Notes: generated by a model from the sequence alone, not told the origin. A stretch of DNA of 64,000 nucleotides from Ornithinimicrobium tianjinense (GCF_014636495.1 NZ_BMEM01000001.1:1504471-1568470); one strand, 5' to 3'; counted from the stretch's first letter, positions 27,574-37,850 are shown. Program-made: numbers and translations.

Positions 27574-28502
27574 ATGTCTGAGCAACGACTCTTCCCCGCG
27601 ATCGCCGGCCAGCACGACCTGGCCACCTCGTTCCAGCTGCGGGAGGCTGGCTGGTCTGCCGACGCGATACGGCACGCCCGGGACAGGACGATCCAGGAGG
27701 TCGTGCCCCGGGTGTTCGCCTCCCACCGTGGACCGCTGACCGTCGAGCAACGGCTGGTGGGCGCTCACCTGTGGGCGGGCGAGGCCGCCGTCCTGACCGG
27801 TCGGGTCGCCCTGGACCGGCACGGCCTGACGGTCCCCTCGCTCGGGACGTGCGTCTTCCTCGTCCCTTCCACCCGTCGCGCCCGCGCGACGGCCGGCGTC
27901 CGCACGGTCCGGACCACACGCCCCATCCAGGTCGCGGCGCACAAGGACGACGTCCCCGTGACCAGCGTGGCCCGCGCGCTCTGCGACGCCGCCGCGCTGC
28001 AGGAACTGACGGGCACCGAGCTGCGGGCGACCGCCCTGTCCGCGCTCCAGCGCCGGCTCACCCATCCCGATCGCATCGAGGATGAGCTGCGCATGCGTCC
28101 GGCCACCAACCTCGGCCCGGTCCGGTCGGCGGTCGCCGAGTTCGCGGACGGCGTGTGGAGCGTGCCCGAGGGCAGTCTGGCCACCCTGGTCCGCTCGGAC
28201 CCGACGCTGCCCCGCTACGTGCTCAACCCTCGCCTGCACGCCGCAGACGGGACGTTGATCGGTTGCCCCGACGGCTACTTCCCGACCGCGGGAGTGGTCC
28301 AAGGAGTTCCACAGCGGCGTGGACGAGCAGGGGGAAAGACCGCTGGAGCGCCACCGTGGAGAAGGACGCACGGTATGTCGAGCACGGCCTCGTGGTCGTC
28401 CCCGTCACCCCGACCAGCATCGCCAAGCGACCGGCGCAGGTGCTCGCCCGCATCAGGGGCGTCGTCGACGCCAACGATGGGCGCGACCTGAGCCACGTCT
28501 AG
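27574..28502 (+). pseudogene. Type IV TA AbiEi-like/DUF559-endonuclease-like gene, broken by two frameshifts
   Basis: The ATG at 27574 opens a frame with the AbiEi-like N-terminus (QHDLATSFQLREAGWSADAI, VVPRVFASH, HRxxLTVEQRLVGAHL) and continues to PDGYFPTAGVV. At about 28297 the homology moves to frame +1 (KEFHSGVDEQG) and at a G5 run, 28330-28334, to frame +2 (KDRWSATVEKDARYVEHG), which ends in DLSHV at 28502. A short stretch is missing at the first break, where related proteins carry the E-V-D-S nuclease motif. So both the frame and a likely catalytic segment are lost. Left unshifted, the frame ends in nonsense at 28491. A sequencing error could explain the G5 shift but not the deletion. 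Confidence 0.7.
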
Positions 28503-28620
28503 ATGTCCGAAGGGCCGAGCGCCCCGTTGCCCTTCGCTTGCGCCCACACGGAGGCCGGGGGTGAGCCGGGCGTCGCGTCGCTCAAGGTCACCAGAGGGCA
28601 TAGGCCAGAGCGCTTGTTGC

Positions 28621-28674
28621 CTTTCCTGTGCTGCGGGATCGGGCCCCGGACGCCGGACTCGCAGCACCGGAAAG
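28621..28674. terminator. Imperfect hairpin between the broken gene and glgA
   Basis: Arms 28621-28635 (CTTTCCTGTGCTGCG) and 28660-28674 pair at 14 of 15 positions around a 24-nt GC-rich loop. It lies in the 276-bp gene-free stretch 28503-28778 between two convergent genes and may end both transcripts. Nothing else recognisable is in that stretch. Confidence 0.4.
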
Positions 28675-28778
28675 TGCACAGTGCGCGACACGCCGGGCGA
28701 GTGGGCCCACAAGCGTCGCTGGGGTGTGGGAAAGGGGAGGTGGGCTGGCTCCAGGGGTGCTGGCGGGCCTCGGTGCGG

Positions 28779-30014
28779 CTAGAGGCGGGGCGGACGCCCC
28801 TCGAGCACGGCGGAGTAGACCTCCAGGGTGCGCTCGGCGATGGTGCTCCAGCTGAAGGACTCCACCGCGCGCCGGCGTCCGGCCTCGCCGCGACGACGTG
28901 CCTCCTCCGGGTCGGCGAGGGCAGCCACGACCGCGGCACCCAGGTCCGCCACGAACCGGTCCTCGTCGACCGGGGTGCCCGTCCCGTCGTCGACCTGCTC
29001 GATCGGCACCAGCCAGCCCGTCTCGCCGTCCACGACGACCTCCGGGATGCCGCCGGTCGCGGTCGCGACCACCGGGAGCCCGCAGGCCATCGCCTCGAGG
29101 TTGACGATGCCCAGCGGCTCGTACACCGACGGGCACAGGAACACCGTGGCGTGGGAGAGCACGGCGATGACCTTGTCCCGCGGGAGCATCTCGCCTATCC
29201 ACACCACCGGCGCGGCCCCCTCCCCCCGGTCGGCGCGCAGCTCGTCGACCAGCCCGATGACCTCGCGCTCGATCTCCGGGGTGTCCGGTGCGCCCGCGAG
29301 CAGGACCACCTGCACGTCGTCGTCGACCGACCGCAGGGCCCGGAGCAGGTAGGGCAGCCCCTTCTGCCGGGTGATCCGGCCCAGGAACACCGCCGTGCGG
29401 GCCTCCGGGTCCAGGCCCTGGGACCGCACGAACTCCGCCGCGGCCGGAGAGGTGTCCCGCTCCCACCGGGCAGAGTCGATGCCGTTGTGCACCACGTGGA
29501 CCCGGGCCGGGTCGACGCCGGGGTAGGACCGCAGGATGTCGGACCGCATCCCCGCCGAGACGGCGATGATGCCCGCCGCCCCCTCGTAGGCGACCTTCTC
29601 GGCCATCGAGGAGACGGCGTACCCGCCGCCCAGCTGCTCGGCCTTCCACGGCCGCAGCGGCTCCAGCGAGTGCGCGGAGATCACGTGCGGGATCCCGGCC
29701 AGCAGTCCGCCGAGATGACCCCCGAGGTTGGCGTACCAGGTGTGGCTGTGCACGAGGTCGGCCCCACCGTCCGCCACGTCCCGCGCCATGAGCAGGTCGA
29801 CCCCCAGCGTGCGCAGGGCGGCGTTCGCCTCCTCCAGGCCGGCGGGCACGGCATACCCGGTCGTGCCCTCCTCGGCCACCGGGTCGTCGAAGGCTCGCAC
29901 GCGCACCTCCGTGCCGGGGAGCGCACGCAGCGCGCGCGTCAGCTCGGCGACGTGCACCCCCGCCCCTCCGTAGACGTTGGGCGGGTACTCACGGCTCAGG
30001 ATGTCGACGCGCAC
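28779..30014 (-). CDS. glgA: Glycogen synthase / alpha-maltose-1-phosphate synthase (GT4 type)
   Basis: 411-aa GT-B glycosyltransferase of the actinobacterial GlgA/GlgM type. It uses ADP-glucose to extend glycogen or, as shown for the mycobacterial homologue, to make maltose-1-phosphate. Features: REYPPNVYGGAGVHVAEL at the N-terminus, the HSHTWYANLGG loop, RITRQKGLPYLLRAL, and the nucleotide-sugar motif CPSVYEPLGIVNLEAMACGLPVVAT with the paired Glu. Faces away from glgC across a 66-bp gap with back-to-back promoters. GTG start. Confidence 0.93.
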   Translation of the reverse strand: MRVDILSREYPPNVYGGAGVHVAELTRALRALPGTEVRVRAFDDPVAEEGTTGYAVPAGLEEANAALRTLGVDLLMARDVADGGADLVHSHTWYANLGGHLGGLLAGIPHVISAHSLEPLRPWKAEQLGGGYAVSSMAEKVAYEGAAGIIAVSAGMRSDILRSYPGVDPARVHVVHNGIDSARWERDTSPAAAEFVRSQGLDPEARTAVFLGRITRQKGLPYLLRALRSVDDDVQVVLLAGAPDTPEIEREVIGLVDELRADRGEGAAPVVWIGEMLPRDKVIAVLSHATVFLCPSVYEPLGIVNLEAMACGLPVVATATGGIPEVVVDGETGWLVPIEQVDDGTGTPVDEDRFVADLGAAVVAALADPEEARRRGEAGRRRAVESFSWSTIAERTLEVYSAVLEGRPPRL

Positions 30015-30020
30015 GGCCCC

Positions 30021-30026
30021 AACCTA
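30021..30026 (-). promoter_or_regulatory. Candidate -10 (TAGGTT) for leaderless glgA
   Basis: TAGGTT is 6 nt before the GTG at 30014; the divergent glgC has the identical hexamer at the identical distance. Confidence 0.55.
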
Positions 30027-30068
30027 GCCCCCACGCGCCTCGTCCTGCAGCGGAGCGGTCACAGGCTC

Positions 30069-30074
30069 TAGGTT
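30069..30074 (+). promoter_or_regulatory. Candidate -10 (TAGGTT) for leaderless glgC
   Basis: TAGGTT is 6 nt before the ATG at 30081. The two -10 boxes face away from each other over 42 bp. Confidence 0.55.
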
Positions 30075-30080
30075 GGTGTC

Positions 30081-31334
30081 ATGCCTGCTCGTGGTTCGCG
30101 TCTGAAGGTCCTGGCCATCGTGCTCGCCGGCGGCGAGGGCAAGCGACTCATGCCCCTCACCGCCGACCGGGCCAAGCCCGCGGTCCCCTTCGGGGGGATC
30201 TACCGGCTCATCGACTTCGCCCTGTCCAACGTCGTCAACAGCGGCTACCTCAAGGTCGTCGTGCTGACGCAGTACAAGTCCCACTCTCTCGACGCCCACA
30301 TCACCAAGACGTGGCGCATGTCGACCCTGCTCGGCAACTACATCGCCTCCGTCCCCGCGCAGCAGCGGGTCGGCAAGCACTGGTTCGCCGGCTCGGCGGA
30401 CGCGATCTACCAGAGCCTCAACCTCATGCACGACGAGCGTCCCGACGTCGTCGTCGTGGTCGGCGCCGACCACGTCTACCGCATGGACTTCTCGCAGATG
30501 GTGGAGCAGCACCTCGAGACCGGCGCCTCCTGCACCGTCGCGGCGATCCGCCAGCCGCGCAGCATGGCGGACCAGTTCGGCGTCATCGACGTCGACCCGA
30601 CCGACCCGCGCCGCATCCGCGAGTTCCTGGAGAAGCCGACGGACGCCCCCGGGCTGCCCGACTCCCCCGACGAGGTGCTGGCCTCCATGGGCAACTACGT
30701 CTTCACGGCGAGCGCGCTCGAGGCGGCCGTCCGGGCCGACGCCGAGCTCGTCGGCAGCAAGCACGACATGGGCGGCGACATCGTCCCCGCCTTCGTGCAG
30801 CGTGAGGACGCCTGGGTCTACGACTTCAAGGACAACGAGATCCCCGGCTCGACTGAGCGGGACCACGCCTACTGGCGCGACGTCGGGACCCTCGACTCCT
30901 ACTACGACGCCCACATGGACCTGATCTCGGTCCACCCGGTGTTCAACCTCTACAACGAGGCCTGGCCGATCTACACCAACTACGGCCCGCACCCGCCGGC
31001 CAAGTTCGTCCACGGCTCACGGGACCGGATCGGCCACGCGGTCAACTCCGCCGTCTCCCCCGGCGCGGTCATCTCCGGGGCGACGGTCGCCGACTCCATC
31101 CTCTCGCCCCGCGTCACCGTGCACAGCTTCAGCCACGTCACGGGATCGGTGCTCATGGACCACGTGGAGATCGGCCGCTCCTGCCAGGTCCACCGCGCGA
31201 TCATCGACAAGGGCGTCTTCGTCCCCGCGGGCGTGCACATCGGGGTCGACCGTGAGCACGACCTCGCCCGCGGCTTCACCGTGACCGACTCCGGTCTGAC
31301 CGTCGTCGCCAAGGGGACCGTGCTCTCCTCCTGA
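30081..31334 (+). CDS. glgC: Glucose-1-phosphate adenylyltransferase (ADP-glucose pyrophosphorylase)
   Basis: 417-aa enzyme making ADP-glucose for glycogen (and trehalose) synthesis. Nucleotide motif [26 protein letters not shown] at residues about 14-39, the GSADAIYQ and [14 protein letters not shown] catalytic Asp regions, and the sugar-binding EFLEKPT. The C-terminal left-handed beta-helix shows hexapeptide-like repeats ([41 protein letters not shown]). Standard length. Ends 11 bases before a perfect hairpin. Confidence 0.96.
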   Translation: MPARGSRLKVLAIVLAGGEGKRLMPLTADRAKPAVPFGGIYRLIDFALSNVVNSGYLKVVVLTQYKSHSLDAHITKTWRMSTLLGNYIASVPAQQRVGKHWFAGSADAIYQSLNLMHDERPDVVVVVGADHVYRMDFSQMVEQHLETGASCTVAAIRQPRSMADQFGVIDVDPTDPRRIREFLEKPTDAPGLPDSPDEVLASMGNYVFTASALEAAVRADAELVGSKHDMGGDIVPAFVQREDAWVYDFKDNEIPGSTERDHAYWRDVGTLDSYYDAHMDLISVHPVFNLYNEAWPIYTNYGPHPPAKFVHGSRDRIGHAVNSAVSPGAVISGATVADSILSPRVTVHSFSHVTGSVLMDHVEIGRSCQVHRAIIDKGVFVPAGVHIGVDREHDLARGFTVTDSGLTVVAKGTVLSS

Positions 31335-31345
31335 CCCCGGACGCA

Positions 31346-31383
31346 GGTATGGCGTGGCGCACCCAGGTGCGCCACGCCATACC
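31346..31383. terminator. Perfect 18-bp hairpin between convergent glgC and fabI
   Basis: Arms 31346-31363 and 31366-31383 are perfect complements with a 2-nt centre CA. Convergent genes on both sides suggest a bidirectional terminator; there is no T-run. Both arms begin or end in GGTATGGCG, a variant of the window-wide GGTATGCCG oligomer. Confidence 0.75.
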
Positions 31384-31399
31384 GCGTGAGGAGGGTGGG

Positions 31400-32155
31400 T
31401 CAGAAGCCCATCGCGTGGAAGCCGCCGTCGACGTGGACGATCTCGCCGCTCGTGGCCGGGAACCAGTCGGAGAGCAGGGCCACGCAGGCCTGGGCGGCCG
31501 GCACCGGGTCCTTGACGTCCCAGCCGAGGGGGGCCTTCTCGCCCCAGCGCGCGAACTGCTCGAACTCGGGGATCGACTTGGCGGCCGTCGTCGAGATCGG
31601 GCCGGCCGAGACGAGGTTGGACCGGATGCCCTTCGGGCCGAGGTCGCGGGCCAGGTAGCGGCTCGTGGCCTCGAACGCCGCCTTGGAGACACCCATCCAG
31701 TCGTAGACCGGCCAGGCGTACTGCGCGTCGAAGGTGAGGCCGACGATCGAGCCGCCCTCGCGCATCCGCGGCAGCGCGGCGACGGCCAGGGCCTTGAGCG
31801 AGTAGGCGCTGATGTGCAGCGCGGTCTGGACGTCCTCCCAGTCCGCAGCGAGGAAGTCGAAGGCCCCCTGCGGCGCGAAGCCGATGGAGTGCAGCACCCC
31901 GTCGAGGTGGTCGACGTGCTCGCCGAGACGCTCCGCCAGGGTGTCGAGGTGCTCCTTGTCGGCGACGTCCAGCTCGATGACGGGAGCCGGCTTCGGCAGC
32001 CGCTTGGCGATCGTCTGGGTGATGCGGAAGGTGCGACCGAAGGAGGTGAGCACCACCTCCGCTCCCTGCTCCTGGGCCAGGCGGGCCACGTGGAAGGCGA
32101 TGGACGAGTCCATCAGGACACCGGTGATCAGGAGCGTCTTGCCGTCAAGGAGCAT
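31400..32155 (-). CDS. fabI: Enoyl-[acyl-carrier-protein] reductase (NADH), InhA/FabI
   Basis: 251-aa short-chain reductase, last reduction step of each fatty-acid elongation round and the target class of isoniazid and triclosan. ITGVLMDSSIAFHVARLAQEQGAEV is the FabI-type nucleotide-binding start (no GxGxxG), HSIGFAP follows, and the catalytic pair is in YDWMGVSKAAFE (Tyr...Lys). Ends HVDGGFHAMGF. It lies 41 bases after fabG as in mabA-inhA, but also has a TAGAGT hexamer 6 nt before its ATG. Confidence 0.95.
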   Translation of the reverse strand: MLLDGKTLLITGVLMDSSIAFHVARLAQEQGAEVVLTSFGRTFRITQTIAKRLPKPAPVIELDVADKEHLDTLAERLGEHVDHLDGVLHSIGFAPQGAFDFLAADWEDVQTALHISAYSLKALAVAALPRMREGGSIVGLTFDAQYAWPVYDWMGVSKAAFEATSRYLARDLGPKGIRSNLVSAGPISTTAAKSIPEFEQFARWGEKAPLGWDVKDPVPAAQACVALLSDWFPATSGEIVHVDGGFHAMGF

Positions 32156-32161
32156 GGGAGG

Positions 32162-32167
32162 ACTCTA
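32162..32167 (-). promoter_or_regulatory. Candidate -10 (TAGAGT) for fabI
   Basis: TAGAGT is 6 nt before the ATG at 32155 in the 41-bp gap after fabG; fabI may be expressed apart from fabG. Confidence 0.45.
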
Positions 32168-32196
32168 ATGGGTGGCCGGGGGTATGCCGTGCAGGC

Positions 32197-33393
<1,197 letters not shown>

Positions 33394-33397
<4 letters not shown>

Positions 33398-33621
33398 GCG
33401 CCCCCTCCCCCGCTGCGGGCCTGCAGTGCAGCGCGAAGGGCTGCCGCGCGCAGGCGCAGCACGCGGTGGTCTGGCGCAACCCGCGCCTCCACGCGGAGAG
33501 CCGGCGCAAGGTGTGGCTGGCCTGCGACGACCACCGCGACCAGCTGCGCGACTTCGTGCAGCTGCGCGGCCTCCTCATCGAGGTCATCGACGTGGACCAG
33601 CTCACCGAGGCGGACGGCTGA
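33394..33621 (+). CDS. Small conserved Cys/His protein
   Basis: 75 aa. CSAKGC near residue 11 and the later ACDDH could bind a metal ion; QHAVVWRNPRLH and LLIEVIDVDQL are typical of a small actinobacterial family of unknown function that sits between DUF3099 and SURF1 genes. GTG start within the DUF3099 stop. A longer frame from 33157 is out of phase with the start context and overlaps DUF3099. Confidence 0.7.
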
Positions 33622-33622
33622 C

Positions 33623-34426
33623 GTGCTGGGCGTGCTTCGGCGGCCGCGGTGGGTCGGCTACCTCGTGCTGGGCGTGCTGTTCGGCATCCTCACCGCCAAC
33701 CTCGGCCTGTGGCAGTGGCACCGGCACGAGTCCAAGGTCGAGCGACGCACGCTGATCGAGGCCAACTACGACGCGGCGCCGGTGGCCGTCACCACGCTGC
33801 TGCCCGACCCGGAGGGCACCTTCCCGACGGCCGAGCAGTGGCGCCGCGTGGAGGCGCGCGGTCGCTACGCCCCCGAGCTACAGCACCTCGTGCGCAACCG
33901 GCCCCACGAGGGCGTCTACGGCTACGAGGTGCTCGTCCCGCTGCTCCTGGACGACGGGACCGCGCTCGTCGTCGACCGCGGCTGGGTGCGCAACGCCGCC
34001 ACGGCCGCCACCCTGCCCGAGGTGCCCGTCGCACCGGAGGGGACAATCGACGTCACGGGCTGGCTGCGCCCGGGCGAGCCCGACCTCGGCCGTGACCTCC
34101 CGGCCGGGCAGGTCGCCTCGATCGACCTGCCCCGGCTCGAGGAGTCGACCGGCCTGGACGTGCTGCCCGGGTATGCCGTGCTCGACACCGAGGTGCCCGC
34201 TCCCCCTACGCGCCCCGAGCCGCTCGGGCGGCCCAGCACCGCGCTGGGCTCGCACTTCGCCTATGCGCTGCAGTGGTGGCTGACCGTGCCCGTCGGGGTG
34301 ATCCTCGTGCTGGTCATGGCCCGGCAGACCGCCCGCGACGAGGCGGTCGAGCGGGACGGACACGGGAGCGTCGCCGCCCCTGTCCGGCCGCGCAAGGTGC
34401 GGATCTGGGACGAGGAGGACGCCTGA
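33623..34426 (+). CDS. SURF1-family cytochrome oxidase assembly protein
   Basis: 267 aa with one transmembrane helix near residues 11-28 (VGYLVLGVLFGILTANLGLWQ) and a second near 227-246, flanking an extracytoplasmic domain; this topology and the LGLWQWHRHESK and VVDRGWVRN motifs define SURF1, which helps insert heme a into cytochrome oxidase subunit I. Fits the presence of ctaA and ctaB in the same window. GTG start directly after the preceding stop. Confidence 0.92.
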   Translation: MLGVLRRPRWVGYLVLGVLFGILTANLGLWQWHRHESKVERRTLIEANYDAAPVAVTTLLPDPEGTFPTAEQWRRVEARGRYAPELQHLVRNRPHEGVYGYEVLVPLLLDDGTALVVDRGWVRNAATAATLPEVPVAPEGTIDVTGWLRPGEPDLGRDLPAGQVASIDLPRLEESTGLDVLPGYAVLDTEVPAPPTRPEPLGRPSTALGSHFAYALQWWLTVPVGVILVLVMARQTARDEAVERDGHGSVAAPVRPRKVRIWDEEDA

Positions 34427-34450
34427 CCCGGCGCCTGGGAGGATGAGGTC

Positions 34451-35224
34451 ATGGACCTCGGACTCGCAGGACGCGCCTACGTCGTGACCGGTGCCTCGCG
34501 CGGGCTCGGCTACGCCACGGCCGAGCACCTCGCGCGTGACGGCGCCGACCTGGTCGTCGCGGCGCGGGACAAGGGGAGAGTGGCGGACGCGGCCACGCGC
34601 CTCAGCGCCGAGGGGGACGGCTCGGTCGTCGGCGTCGTGGCCGACCTGGCCCACGAGGACTGCGCCGACCACCTGCTGCACGCGGCCCACGAGCACTTCG
34701 GCCGCCTCGACGGCGTGGTGATCTCGGTCGGCGGGCCGCCGGGGACGAGCGCGGCGCAGGCCACCGACGACCAGTGGCGGGCCGCCTTCGAGAGCGTCTT
34801 CCTCGGCGCCGTGCGCCTCGCGCGGACCGCACTGGTCACCGCCCGGGCGCCGCTCGCCGTCACCCTCGTCCTGTCGACGTCGGTGCGTGCGCCGCTGTCC
34901 GGCCTGGCGATCTCCAACGGGCTGCGCCCCGGCCTGGCCATGGTCGCCAAGACGCTCGCGGACGAGTTCGGCCAGCACGGCCACCGCGTCAACGTCGTCC
35001 TGCCCGGACGGATCGAGACCGACCGCCTGCGCGAGCTGGAGGCCGGGCTCGACCCCGCCGAGGCGGCCGCGGCGCGCGCCCGGGCTGTCGCCGCCATCCC
35101 CCTCGGCCGCTACGGCCAGCCCGAGGAGTTCGGGGCGGTCGCGGCGTTCGTGACCTCGCCCATGGCGTCCTACATGAGCGGCTCGGTCGTGACCGTGGAC
35201 GGCGGGTCGACCCGGGCGCTGTGA
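34451..35224 (+). CDS. Atypical short-chain dehydrogenase (no Tyr/Lys pair)
   Basis: 257 aa. The Rossmann start TGASRGLGYATAEHLARDG and SVGGPPG fit an SDR, and the end VTVDGGSTRAL is typical. Where classical SDRs have YxxxK, this protein has SNGLR (in LAISNGLRPGLAMVAKTL), so both catalytic residues are replaced. A known SDR subgroup has the same change; it may reduce by another mechanism, or bind the nucleotide only. A GGAGG ribosome site precedes the ATG. Confidence 0.85.
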   Translation: MDLGLAGRAYVVTGASRGLGYATAEHLARDGADLVVAARDKGRVADAATRLSAEGDGSVVGVVADLAHEDCADHLLHAAHEHFGRLDGVVISVGGPPGTSAAQATDDQWRAAFESVFLGAVRLARTALVTARAPLAVTLVLSTSVRAPLSGLAISNGLRPGLAMVAKTLADEFGQHGHRVNVVLPGRIETDRLRELEAGLDPAEAAAARARAVAAIPLGRYGQPEEFGAVAAFVTSPMASYMSGSVVTVDGGSTRAL

Positions 35225-35251
35225 ACGGGGTCCGGTCCGCCCGGGCGTGCC

Positions 35252-35842
35252 TCAACCGCCGCGGTGGGCCCACAGGTCGCGCAGCAGAGCGACCTCGGCG
35301 AGGTGGTGGATGCACTCGCGGTTGATGTGCAGGACCAGGTCGATCATCGGGCTCTCCGCCCACGGGCTCTCGGCAGGACCCACCGGGTGCAGCAGGGTCT
35401 GTGGGGTGAGCCCCCGCACGCCGGCCGACCACGCGGCATACGCGCTGTCGAGCTGTGCCAGGGCCTCCTGGGCCGTGCCCGCGTAGGCCCACGTCCCGTA
35501 GGAGGCCGGCGGACCGCCGAAGTGGCTGTGCGCGCGCTGCCCCAGCACCCCGACGATCACGTGCGCGAGGCGCCAGGCGATGGTCGTGACCGGGGGCGGG
35601 ACCGGCTCGGCCGAGGCGTAGTCCGCCTGCCAGTCGCCCTGGCCCAGGCGCAGGGTGGCCGATCCCGGAGAGCTCTCCCCTGCGCGCCGCAGGCTCCAGG
35701 CGCCGGGCGTCGGCTCCCAGAGGTACTCCTCGTCGGTGAGGCCGTCGAGCCGCGGACGCGCCGCGGCGTGCCAGTGCCAGTCGAGCTGCTCGTGCAGGCG
35801 GGAGACGATGTCGAGGTCAGGTGTCTCCGGCGCGGTGCCCAT
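35252..35842 (-). CDS. DinB-like four-helix protein (YfiT/DUF664 superfamily)
   Basis: 196-aa metal-binding helical bundle. Key residues are in LHEQLDWHWHAA, TIAWRLAHVIVGVLG (His) and CIHHLAEVALLRDLW (HxxE with HH), the usual three-His metal site. Similar proteins use mycothiol or bacillithiol. ATG at 35842; a TTG four codons upstream is weaker. Not related to the DinB polymerase of this window despite the name. Confidence 0.85.
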   Translation of the reverse strand: MGTAPETPDLDIVSRLHEQLDWHWHAAARPRLDGLTDEEYLWEPTPGAWSLRRAGESSPGSATLRLGQGDWQADYASAEPVPPPVTTIAWRLAHVIVGVLGQRAHSHFGGPPASYGTWAYAGTAQEALAQLDSAYAAWSAGVRGLTPQTLLHPVGPAESPWAESPMIDLVLHINRECIHHLAEVALLRDLWAHRGG

Positions 35843-35892
35843 GGCGACAGCCAACCACCGCCCGCGGACAGCTGGTGTCCGCAGCAGGCACT

Positions 35893-35957
35893 CAGTCGCG
35901 AGGAGGCAGTCGCGCGGAGGCAGTCGTGAGGACTCAGTCGTGAGGACTCAGTCGCGG
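35893..35957 (+). repeat. 14-bp tandem repeat (about 4.6 copies) at an ABC transporter stop codon
   Basis: Units begin at 35893, 35907, 35921 and 35935, with a partial fifth at 35949. Consensus CAGTCGYGAGGANN. The last unit contains the stop codon region of the ABC exporter gene (its TCA is 35948-35950). A possible slippage-expanded array. Confidence 0.85.
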
Positions 35958-37816
35958 AACTGCGTGTCGTGCAGGGAGCGGTAGAGCCCGCCCGCGGCCA
36001 GCAGCTCGGCGTGGGTGCCCCGCTGCACGATCTCGCCCCGCTGCAGGACCAGGATCTGGTCCGCGTGCCGGACGGTGGAGAGCCGGTGGGCGATGACGAT
36101 GGAGGTCCGGCCGGCGAGCGCCTCGTCGAGGGCGCGCTGCACGGCCACCTCCGACTCGCTGTCCAGGTGGGCGGTGGCCTCGTCCAGGACGACGACCGAG
36201 GGCGACTTCAGGAGCAGCCGGGCGATCGCCATCCGCTGCTTCTCGCCGCCGGAGAGGCGGTGGCCACGGTCGCCGACGACCGTGTCCAGGCCGTCGGGCA
36301 ACCGCGCGACCAGGCCGTCGACCTGGGCGCCTCGCAGCGCCTCCCAGAGCTCTTCGTCGGTCGCGTCCGGACGGGCGTAGCGCAGGTTGGCGCGGACGGT
36401 GTCGTTGAACATGTGCGCCTCCTGCGTCACCACCCCCACGGTGTCGCGCAGGGAGTCGAACGAGGCGTCCCGCAGGTCTACCCCGCCCACGCGCACGGTG
36501 CCGGACGTCGGGTCGTACAGACGCGCGACGAGCGAGGTGAGCGTGGTCTTGCCGGCACCGGAAGGGCCGACCAGGGCCACCATGGAGCCGGCCGGCACGT
36601 CGACGCTGATCCCGGACAGCACCGCGCGTCCGTCCAGCGTCTCGGCCTCGGGGCGCTGCTCGAGCGAGGCCACCGAGACCTGCTCCGCGCTGGGGTAGGC
36701 GAACGAGACGTCCTCGAGGCTGACCCCCACGGGGCCGCTCGGGATGTCCACCGGCTCCGCGGCCTCGCGCACGAGCGGCCGCAGGTCGAGCACCTCGAAG
36801 ATCCGCTCGAAGGAGACCAGGGCCGTCATGATGTCGACCCGCACGTTGGACAGCGCCGTGAGGGGCGCGTAGAGCCGGCCCAGCAGCGCCGCCATCGCGA
36901 CCAGCGTGCCGATGGACAGCTCGCCGGCCACGGCCATGAGGCCGCCCAGGCCGTAGACGAGGGCGGTCGCGAGCGAGGCCACCAGCCCGAGACCGGCCAT
37001 GAAGACGACGCGGTTGACCGCGATCTCGACGCCGGCGTCGCGCACGCCGCGGGCGCGCGCGGCATACTCCCGGTCCTCCTCGGAGGGGCGACCGAAGAGG
37101 CGGACGAGCAGCGCCCCGGCGACGTTGAACCGCTCGGTCATCCGGGTGTGCATGTCGGCGTTCAGCGTCATCTGGCGCCTCGTCAGCGACGAGAGCCGAG
37201 CACCCATGAGGCGGGCCGGCACCAGGAAGACCGGCAGCAGGAGGAGCGCGAGCACGGTGATCTGCCAGCTCATCGAGAACAGCGCCACGAGGACCAGCAC
37301 CATGAGGACGAGGTTGCTCACCAGGCCCGAGAGCACGGAGGTGAACGCCGTCTGGGCCCCGATCACGTCGCTGTTGAGCCGGCTCACCAGCGCCCCCGTC
37401 TGGGCCCGGGTGAAGAAGGCGACCGGCTGGCGCAGCACGTGCGAGAAGACCTCGGAGCGCAGGTCGAGGATGACGCCCTCGCCGATGCGCGAGCCGAGCC
37501 AGCGAGAGACGATGGTCACCAGCGTCTCGAGGACGGCCAGACCGGCCACCACGAGGCCGAGCGTGATGACGACCCCCCGGTCCTTCGGCGTCACCCCGTC
37601 GTCGATGATGCGCTGGAGCAGCAGCGGCACCGCGGTCACGAGCGCGCCCGAGAGGACGGACAGGACGAGGTATGCCGCGATGTCGCCTCGGTAGGGACGG
37701 CCGTAGCCCAGCACGCGCCGAGCGGTCTCGCGGCCCACCTTGTGGGCGCGGACGCTGGGGTCCTTGCTGAAGCTGCGGATCGACGCTCCGCCGCGCATCC
37801 CGACACCCATCGACAT
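35948..37816 (-). CDS. ABC transporter, fused permease and ATPase (MsbA-like)
   Basis: 622-aa half-exporter. Six hydrophobic segments lie within residues 45-340; the ATPase domain has Walker A VGPSGAGKTTLTSL, signature LSGGEKQRMAIARL, Walker B VVVLDEATAHLDSESE and switch His IAHRLSTVRHA. About 20 extra residues (SVASLEQRPEAETLDG) interrupt the first ATPase strand. Works as homodimer or with an unidentified partner; substrate unknown. The ATG at 37816 leads into a 34-bp gap to the ABC-F gene. Confidence 0.93.
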   Translation of the reverse strand: MSMGVGMRGGASIRSFSKDPSVRAHKVGRETARRVLGYGRPYRGDIAAYLVLSVLSGALVTAVPLLLQRIIDDGVTPKDRGVVITLGLVVAGLAVLETLVTIVSRWLGSRIGEGVILDLRSEVFSHVLRQPVAFFTRAQTGALVSRLNSDVIGAQTAFTSVLSGLVSNLVLMVLVLVALFSMSWQITVLALLLLPVFLVPARLMGARLSSLTRRQMTLNADMHTRMTERFNVAGALLVRLFGRPSEEDREYAARARGVRDAGVEIAVNRVVFMAGLGLVASLATALVYGLGGLMAVAGELSIGTLVAMAALLGRLYAPLTALSNVRVDIMTALVSFERIFEVLDLRPLVREAAEPVDIPSGPVGVSLEDVSFAYPSAEQVSVASLEQRPEAETLDGRAVLSGISVDVPAGSMVALVGPSGAGKTTLTSLVARLYDPTSGTVRVGGVDLRDASFDSLRDTVGVVTQEAHMFNDTVRANLRYARPDATDEELWEALRGAQVDGLVARLPDGLDTVVGDRGHRLSGGEKQRMAIARLLLKSPSVVVLDEATAHLDSESEVAVQRALDEALAGRTSIVIAHRLSTVRHADQILVLQRGEIVQRGTHAELLAAGGLYRSLHDTQFRD

Positions 37817-37850
37817 CCGGTCGGCCTCCTCCAGGTCGTGCGCCGGCAGG

